A stretch of DNA of 64,000 nt, from contig CM043962.1 in NCBI GenBank assembly GCA_014529385.2, forward strand, positions 124,788,470 to 124,852,469, written 5' to 3'. Shown piece after piece: positions 57,204-64,000 of this stretch. Position 1 is the first letter of the stretch; each line of letters begins with the position of its first letter. The translations under genes and the position numbers were made by a program. A model generated the notes under the pieces. That model did no database searches and was not told where the DNA came from. It was given only the letters and a program-made list of their open reading frames with translations. Origin of the DNA: Adiantum capillus-veneris. Its lineage: Eukaryota > Streptophyta > Polypodiopsida > Polypodiales > Pteridaceae.

Positions 57204-59756
57204 TTCTTTTGGCTGCCCCACGGAGGATCTTCTTCGAGTACCTTCTGGTTCGAGCTTTGAGCTTCGAGATTACAGGTTACAGGGACAGATACAAGTACAG
57301 GTAGCTAGAGTACAATGATATACTAGCATTGGTGTCACTTGCAGTTGTTGTGGGTATGCATCACTTGGCACCTGTTTGAGCGCATTGTCTGTTTGATTGT
57401 ACGTCACTTGTGGAAACTGCCATGGTACGCCTTTGTGGAACCATATATGGTTTTATTTGGCAGTCCCAGCCATTTCTGAGACTTGGTCTGGAAGATAGTC
57501 ATTTCTGAGACTTGACTATACGAGATTTGCATAAGCCTTCGTGTGAGGGTTGATAGTGTGAGGTTTTATTGAGCTGGGGGATTCTTAAATGTGGAGATCC
57601 TTTCGGTGATACAGGTAGCTGGAGCACCCTTTTCGTGACCTCGCCATAGGCTATGTATTAGTGATTCCTATTTGATGCTCGGTTCTATTGTTGGCAGTTT
57701 ATGAATACATATACATTCTATATTTTGGGTTCACACTGCTCTATTTTTGGGGAAACTCTGTCAACAATTTTCAAAGTTATGATGGCTGGTCTTTTGGTCT
57801 TTTAAGGAATTTATGCTGTTATGCTGCTGAAATTTTGGCAAAATCAGAGGATAAGACAGGTGTGCCTTCTTGGGAGATGCATGGTTGGCTTTAATGGATC
57901 ATCAAAATGGACCTCAATTCACTCCTTTTCATTTAACTCAGAGAATCCAGATAAATGTTTATGTGTCCAGGAAGATTTTTTTCCAGCAGCGTATAGTCTT
58001 TATGTTCGGGCCAAGAAGATTAAGGGAGATAATGGAATGTCCTTTGCCTATTGTAATTCCGATGATCAACTATGAAAACTCATTTGATGTGCATGTGTTT
58101 GTCCTTATCGAAAGCTGAGCTCCATTGAAGTTTCTGAGGATTGGGTAGTGAGAAGTTTTGGATTCTTGTACGTGTTAGAAGGGGTTCTCAAAGCATCGAA
58201 ACTTGGGTAGCCATGGCTTTCTCTTATCCGAAATTTCATGGAAGAAGTGGTGAAGATGCGGAAGACTTTTTGGAGCAAGTCGAGGTGGCATGCATAAGCA
58301 ACAATATGTGTGATGAGGAGAATATTTTGAAGCTATTTGGATTCCTTTTGAAAGATGAGGCCCGTGTTTGGTTTATGGATTTGGAAGGTAAAGAAGCAGT
58401 GGTGTCTTCTTATGGTTTGAATCTTGACAAGTTTATAGAAGCCTTTTTAGAGCGTTTCCAGGTTTTTGAAGATGCAAATGCAGTATGGAATGAGCTCAAT
58501 GCTCTTAAGCAAGGTTCTTATCAAGGTGTTGATGACTATGTACAAGGTTTTACAGGTTTATGGACTCGTTGGTGTGTTGCTCTTAAGGATGAGACCCCTC
58601 CTTGTTCATTGAAGAAAAGTTTTTTTGTTGATGGTTTGTCACCTTGGTTGCAGTTCCAGGTTGAGTTGAAGAGGCCCCAGTCTTTTGAAGATGCAGTATG
58701 CATTGGAAAGCACAAGGAATGGAAATTTAAGCGTCTTGAGGAACATGGTATCAGTACAGGTATGCATGTGCAAGATGGATTTGACATGGAAGATGAAGTT
58801 AAGCCTAAGTAGGTGAAAAGTAGCCTATTCTATGATGTTTCTCGTTTCTTCCCAAGGTCTATTGTGAAGCATAAAGAGGTCTTGCAGGTTGACAGGTTTA
58901 TGGAAGAGCCTAAAGAGGTGAGTAATGCTGTGGATACAGGATTGAAAAGTCTTGAAGAGGATGCATTGGCTACTTGTGTACCTTGTGATTCTGGGTGTGA
59001 GTGTGAGGTCGAGGTTATTGATAATGAGCACGTATCTTTGGATACTAGTTCCTTGGAAATTAGAGAAGAGGGCAAGGTTGAGAGCCATTTTGTGGATTTG
59101 TTGGATGTGGAGCCTGTTTTGAAGCCATATTTTGATGTATGTGCAGTGATTGAACCGATTTATGAGCATGATTGTGGTTTAGAGCAGGGATCTGTATTCT
59201 TGGAGACTGATGAACCCATGCTAGAAGCTATGGATAGTGGTGCTAGCCATGATTATGATGTGGATAAAGTGATATGTGATGATGAGTATGCTTATGATGA
59301 TGAGAAGGGGTTTGGCATATATGAGTCCAATCTCAGCTATGTCGAGGCCTATATTGCTAGGGATATGTGTGCTGCGGGGATAATTTTGTGCTTTTGATAT
59401 CAACAACTTTACCTTCACACAATGCTTTTAGCTACTTGGGTGCATGATTTGCAGGTTGTTAATATGGCTGGTGAAGCCGGGATGCGAGGTGATGAGTCAC
59501 TTGAGTTGTCTGTATCGGTTGGGTTGAATGTGGCATGCAATATTTATGCTTTTGGAACTCCAGACAGGGCGGATGTGTTAGTTGGATATGCCTATGGTGC
59601 ATTTTGGTTGATTGTTGACAAATGTAGGTGTGGTGTTATGATGCTTCTTGTGAATCAGGCAATATGCCTTTGGCCTTTTGATCCAGGTGGAATGAGCATC
59701 TACTAGTGCTGTTGCTGAGCATGAATGCTCTAGCAGGCTAGGGGGTGGGCAAATTA
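57204..59756 (+). mobile_element. Internal domain of gag-only LTR element F
   Basis: A 2553-bp interior with a ~1-kb leader and one long gag-containing frame. There is no protease-RT-RNase H-integrase set, and a purine tract (AGGGGGTGGGC) lies just before LTR 2. The leader holds a 57-bp block also present in copia C1 (57559-57615). It resembles the terminal-repeat elements with a GAG domain described in plants, which depend on other elements for reverse transcription and integration. Confidence 0.85.
58213..59706 (+). pseudogene. gag polyprotein of element F (one frame, two in-frame stops)
   Basis: The ATG at 58213 sits in a strong context (GCCATGGCT). It starts a Ty3-type retrotransposon gag domain: FSYPKFHGRSGEDAEDFLEQ, DEARVWF, FLERFQVFEDANAVWNELNA, QGVDDYVQGFTGLW, GLSPWLQFQV. 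After TAG at 58810 the same frame continues for 194 codons as an acidic segment with CVPCDSGCECEVEV and a protease-like AMDSGASHDYD. After TGA at 59395 it continues to TAG at 59704. No zinc knuckle, RT or integrase. The two stops may be decay or readthrough sites. An upstream in-frame ATG at 58141 is less likely as the start. Confidence 0.8.
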
Positions 59757-60844
59757 TGTCAAGAGTTTTTTGGAGCAAGGGATTGCGCATATGTACATAC
59801 CCATGCATGGTGCATCAAATAAAGTATTGCCCATTTTCCAGAGCCAGGTGGTTATGTGGGGCCCACATGTGTACAGGTAGGATAGCATGTACATAGTGCA
59901 TCGATTTTCACTATTACCAGTAAAAGTGTGTTTTTTCTACAATAATGAGGATTTGGTAGCGCGTAAAACTTCTCGAGGAAGCTATCCACGGGCCGACGAC
60001 ATGAGGTAAGCAAGTGCGTCAGATGGCATCTAGTGGCGTCAGGAGGCCGAACGGGCTCAAGACTTGCACGTAGATAAGTACGGACACGACGTGGATGTTT
60101 TCTTGTGATAATTATGCGGAGAGGTCATAATGAAGACCATATTTTGGGTCCACTTCATGTGGTTGCGGGATGAATTATTGAAAAATGTTGAGTGCCAGGT
60201 GTGCGGATAATGAAAAAAGGTGACAACTATGCATTGCGAGGTCACTTTTTAGCCTGTTCGGGGTCCGTTTGAGGTCATCTAAAAGGCCAAGGGCGCCCAG
60301 CTAATAAAGCTAAGTGTGGGACCTGAAAAAACAGAGAGAAGACCAGAAAAAAAGTGGAGAAAAGAGGAGGAACAGTCGCAGGTGTGTTTTTGGGGGTTTT
60401 TGGAGCCTGTTTTGGCCGTAAACTGCTCATCCGATGTCGGATTTGAGCACTTTGACATTGTAGACTGGGGTTTTGGGCCATTCCGGACGCGATGGCACTG
60501 TCCATTTTGCCAAATTCCTCATTATTTTTCTGTTGTTTTGGCTATGTAAGTTTCTCATATGAGCGAAGCTTCCGCTCCAGTTTGTGATTGTATCTGGTAT
60601 CTTTTACCTATATTGTGTGAGCTATTTGCCCCATTGGTGTTGGCCCAAGCTCAATTGTATCTAAACATCAGAAATTCTCCTCTTTTGAGCTGAGTTTTTT
60701 GTGTGTGTGTGTGTGTGTGGAGTGGGCAAGTGGATAGTCTCTCTCCTCTCACTCTAGAGGTGTGTTCCGTGTCTCGGCCAGGTGTGTTGTGTAAGCCGAG
60801 TGGTGCCCCATAGTGTGTGTGTGTATCTTCCCAAGAGTGTGTGT
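59757..60844 (+). repeat. Family F LTR 2, missing its last ~50 bases
   Basis: Collinear with LTR 1 up to AAGAGTGTGTGT, then jumps to CCGGCCTTTTGAACC, which is the 3' end of an F interior. Confidence 0.9.
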
Positions 60845-60931
60845 CCGGCCTTTTGAACCAGGTGGAATGAGCATCTACTAGTGCTGCTGCTGAGCATGAA
60901 GGCTCTAGCAGGCTAGGGGTTGGGCAAATTA
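60845..60931 (+). repeat. 87-bp tail of an F interior between LTR 2 and LTR 3
   Basis: Matches 59668-59756 (CCTTTTGATCCAGGTGG ... GGGCAAATTA), including the polypurine tract, and leads into LTR 3. Confidence 0.9.
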
Positions 60932-62068
60932 TGTCAGGAGTTTTTTGGAGCAAGGGATTGCGCATATGTACATATCCATGCATGGTGCATCAAATAACGT
61001 ATTGCCCATTTTCTAGAGCCAGGTTGTAACGTGGGGCCCACATGTGTACAGGTAGGACAACATGTACATAGTGAATCGATTTTCACTATTACCAGTACTA
61101 GTGTGTTTTTTCTACAATAATGAGGAGTTGGTAGCGCGTAAAACTTCTCGAGGAAGCTATCCGCGGGCCAACGACATGAGGTAAGCAGGTGCGCCAGATG
61201 GCATCTAGTGGCGTTAGGAGGCGGAACGGGGTCAATACTTGCACGCGGAGAAGTATGGACACGACGTGGGTGTTTTCTTGTGATACATATGCAAAAATGT
61301 CATCATAAGGACCACTTTTTGGGGCCACTTCACGTGGTTGCGGGATGCATTATTGGGAAAAACTGAGTGCCAGGTGTGCGGATGATGCAAAACGGTGACA
61401 ACTATGCATTGCGAGGTCAGTTTTTGGCCTGTTCGGGGTCCAATTGAGGTCATCTAAAAGGCCAAGGGTGCCCAACTAATAAATCTAAGTGTGGGAACTG
61501 AAAAAACAGAGAGAAGACCAGAAAAAACGTGGAGAAGAGAGGAGGAACAGCCGGAGGTGTGTTTTTGGGGTTTTTGGAGCCTGTTTTGGCCGTAAACTGC
61601 TCATCCGATGTCGGATTTGAGCACTTTGACATTGTAGACTGGGGTTTTGGGCCGTTCTGGACGCGATGGCACTGTCCATTTTGCCAAATTTCTCATTCTT
61701 TTTGTGCTGTTTTGGCTATGTAAGTTTCTCCTATGAGCAAAGCTTCCGCTCCAGTTTGTGATTGTATCTGGTATCTTTTACCCATATTGTGTGAGCTATT
61801 TGCCCCATTGGTGTTGGCCCAAGCTCAATTGTATCTAAACATCAGAAATTATCCTCTTTTGAGATGAGTTTTTTGGGTGTGTGTGTGTGTGTGGAGTGGG
61901 TAAGTGGATAGTCTCTCTCCTCTCACTCTAGAGGTGTGTTCCCTGTCTCGGCTAGGTGTGTTGTGTAAGCCGAGTGGTGCCCCATAGTGTGTGTGTGTGT
62001 GTGTATATTCCCAAGAGTGTGTGTCAGGTCGTTATAGAGACGCTGTGTGTATTTTCATCCCGCTCACA
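60932..62068 (+). repeat. Family F LTR 3 (1137 bp)
   Basis: Complete, from TGTCAGGAG to CCGCTCACA. It ends 20 bases before the ATG of copia G. ACAT before LTR 1 and ACGT after LTR 3 could be a 4-bp target duplication with one CpG-type change. Confidence 0.9.
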
Positions 62069-62088
62069 ACGTCTTCTCGCAACAAGAT

Positions 62089-64000
62089 ATGGCTATGACT
62101 ATTCTCGTCAACGGCTTTCCTTCAGGCCAGCGTTCTGTTCCTCCTTTGCAAGGCCAAGGATTTCCAGGCTGGAAATCAAAGATGTTGTTAATTCTTGAAG
62201 GCGATGAACCCTCTGATGTTGTTCTTGGAAATTGTGTTTGTCCACCTCAACCTGTTGATACGGATAATGATAACGTGCTTATCACTGAAGGACCTATATC
62301 GAAGATTGGAATGTTGCCTATACGGATTGGCAACGACATAATAAAGCAGATTGTTGGTATATTCTTTCTGCTCTTACTGATTCCCTTTTGCTTGATATGT
62401 ATGAGTTTCCTACTTCCCACGACATATGGAAGTACCTTATTGCAAACTTTCAAAAGAAATATGTTACAGAAATACTTTATTCGAGAGGGTTGCTTAACAA
62501 GTTACAATATGAAGTTGGTATTTCCATGATGAGACATATTGAATATTTAAAATCTATTATTAATCAACTTGCTGCTGCCGGTGATCCTGTTCCACAAAAG
62601 CAACTGATTACACTTCTCCTTGATATGGTGAAGGACTCTTCTTATGATAACATTGTTACTATTCTCTCTAATAAAGATGGTTTTGATCTCGACCAAGCCT
62701 GCATGTCTTTAATTGAATACTCTCAACGTCAAGAACGTCGTAATGCTGGTCACGATACAGCTATGATTTCACAAGAGGAGACTGAGTCACAGATGGAACG
62801 TGCTTTTTATGCTTGAAGGCATCCATTTCAACGAGGAAACCGCAGAGGTGGCCGTCGCGGTAATATTTTCTCTCGTCTCAAATTTCCTAATAAGCAATGT
62901 TCTTGCTGCAGCAGAGATGGCCATACTGAAGATGATTGTTGGGCACGTCAATATGATGAAGAACACAATATACCCACGAAACAACCACGTTTATCTAGAG
63001 ACTCTTCTGCTTCTTCCTATTAATATTGTGGACGATCTGATCATCCCACTCCATATGTGCTTTAAGCGTTGAATCGACAGAGATCGTGATAGAGCATATG
63101 CTAGTGAACATCGAAACAACATTGTATCATAAACAAGTTGCGTCCTATGTTCAGTTGCTCCAGACAGAATACTTCATATACGTGATGGATCACTATTTAT
63201 TGTTGATTTTGGTGCTACAAAAAATATGACATATCAGTCTAAGTGGCTCCATAACTATCATCCACTACCAGTTCAACCTGTTGTTTATCTTGCTGATGAT
63301 ACTACTTGTCAAGTAAAGGGTATTGGAGACTTATATCTTGGTACCTTATCTTCTTCCACGCGAATTTTGCGAGGAGTATTACATGTACCAGATCTTCAAC
63401 GTAATCTTCTTTCAGTTGCTAGACTTGTTGATCTTGCTCTATTTGTTGGATTTGATCATACCAAATGCCGAATTGAGAAAGATGGACAGACTATAGCCAC
63501 TGCACCTCGAAACGGTAATTTGTTTTTACTCTCTCTCAACGATGTTGTAGCAAATGTTGTCACTGCTCGAGGTGATCATGATTGCAAAGTATGGCATCAC
63601 TGTTTTATTCATGCTTATTTCTCAAAACTCCTTGATCTTCAACGTCGTGATCTTGTTCATGGCATGGATCTTAAAGCCCATCCCCATATGGGAATTTGTG
63701 AATTTTGTGCTCTTGGGAAACACAATCGTAAACCCTTTCCTCTTTCAAATACAACTCATTCTCATGACATATTGGATCTTGTTCATACTGATATATGTGG
63801 ACCTCTACCTTCTTCGAGATCACAATATCGCTACTTCATTACTTTCATTGCTGATTTCTCAAGGTATATGACTGTATTTCTACTTAGACAAAAATCTGAA
63901 GCCTTATCTGTTTTCAAACAATTCCACAAGGCTACAGAACTTCAAATTGATTGTCTCCTTAAAAAGCTTCATAATGACAATGCACGCGAATATGTTTCTC
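62089..64000 (+). pseudogene. Copia G gag-pol, 5' part, runs off the window
   Basis: Gag (UBN2) starts at ATG 62089 (MAMTILVNGFPSG) and, after a frameshift near 62310, continues through 62388-62816 (DMYEFPTSHDIWKYLIANF, ISMMRHIEYLKSIINQL). The zinc knuckle CSCCSRDGHTEDDC is at 62898-62939. The protease loop near 63205 reads VDFGAT, where DSGAT is expected, so the catalytic Ser is replaced by Phe. Gag-pre-integrase (WHHCF, CEFCALGKH) and the integrase core start (HTDICGPL near 63784; HNDNAREY near 63970) follow. Several stops and shifts. RT lies beyond 64000. Confidence 0.9.

Noticed and set aside
57204-57225. Assigning the F primer-binding site to a named tRNA
   Set aside because: The bases after LTR 1 (TTTTGGCTGCCCCACGG) look like a primer site, but I could not match them to a specific tRNA without a search.
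58990-59020. CVPCDSGCECEVEV as a zinc knuckle
   Set aside because: Spacing does not fit C-x2-C-x4-H-x4-C and there is no His.
1-64000. tRNA or rRNA genes
   Set aside because: I saw no cloverleaf-compatible A/B-box pairs or rRNA-like stretches; primer-binding sites matching initiator-Met tRNA are explained by LTR elements.

Overview
This window is nuclear DNA from a land plant with a large, retrotransposon-rich genome. No complete, intact host gene is recognisable. Nearly everything is Ty3/gypsy or Ty1/copia LTR retrotransposon in various states of decay, plus non-autonomous DNA transposons and fragments of unrecognised genes. One gypsy family (family A) has a reverse transcriptase ending in a DDVPIKG-type motif. 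From memory this resembles the fungal/Tcn1-like chromovirus lineage reported in mosses, lycophytes and ferns, so a seed-free plant is my best guess; this is inference, not proof.

Layout. 0-7.6 kb: two dead family-A copies on the + strand (1-2042 and 3247-7626, the second with its 3' LTR), separated by 1.2 kb that carries a minus-strand TATA box. 7.7-13.2 kb: a mosaic of LTR scraps of the family-B chromovirus, a ~930-bp direct repeat pair, a fold-back element, and copia RT and gag remnants on the minus strand. 13.2-18.5 kb: mostly unexplained, with two exon-like open stretches of unknown family. 18.6-27.3 kb: a complete but inactivated family-B chromovirus on the minus strand with LTRs, target-site duplication (TSD), gag, pol and chromodomain. 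27.3-29.9 kb: gypsy debris in opposing orientations. 29.9-46.5 kb: a ~3-kb head-to-tail tandem duplication. Its first copy is interrupted by a copia element (C1, 30551-36052, TSD CACTT) and a decayed gypsy-type element (D, 36102-40726, TSD GATAG). Its second copy holds the empty sites but has gained a 254-bp MITE. 45.8-55.6 kb: a full-length family-A element on the minus strand, split by a 1456-bp hAT-type element that carries five ~151-bp tandem repeats. 56.1-62.1 kb: a gag-only LTR family (F) arranged LTR-internal-LTR-tail-LTR. 62.1-64 kb: the start of a copia gag-pol (G) that leaves the window.

Read together, 45.3-64 kb looks like one copia element (LTR and primer-binding site at 45332-45486, gag at 62089) whose leader was split by family A and by family F. 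The inferred order is: copia E/G, then family A, then the tandem duplication; C1 and D in duplication unit A and the MITE in unit B came after the duplication. The hAT element came after family A and F after E/G, but neither can be dated against the duplication. All coding regions carry stops or frameshifts, so little here is likely to be functional today except possibly the LTR promoters.
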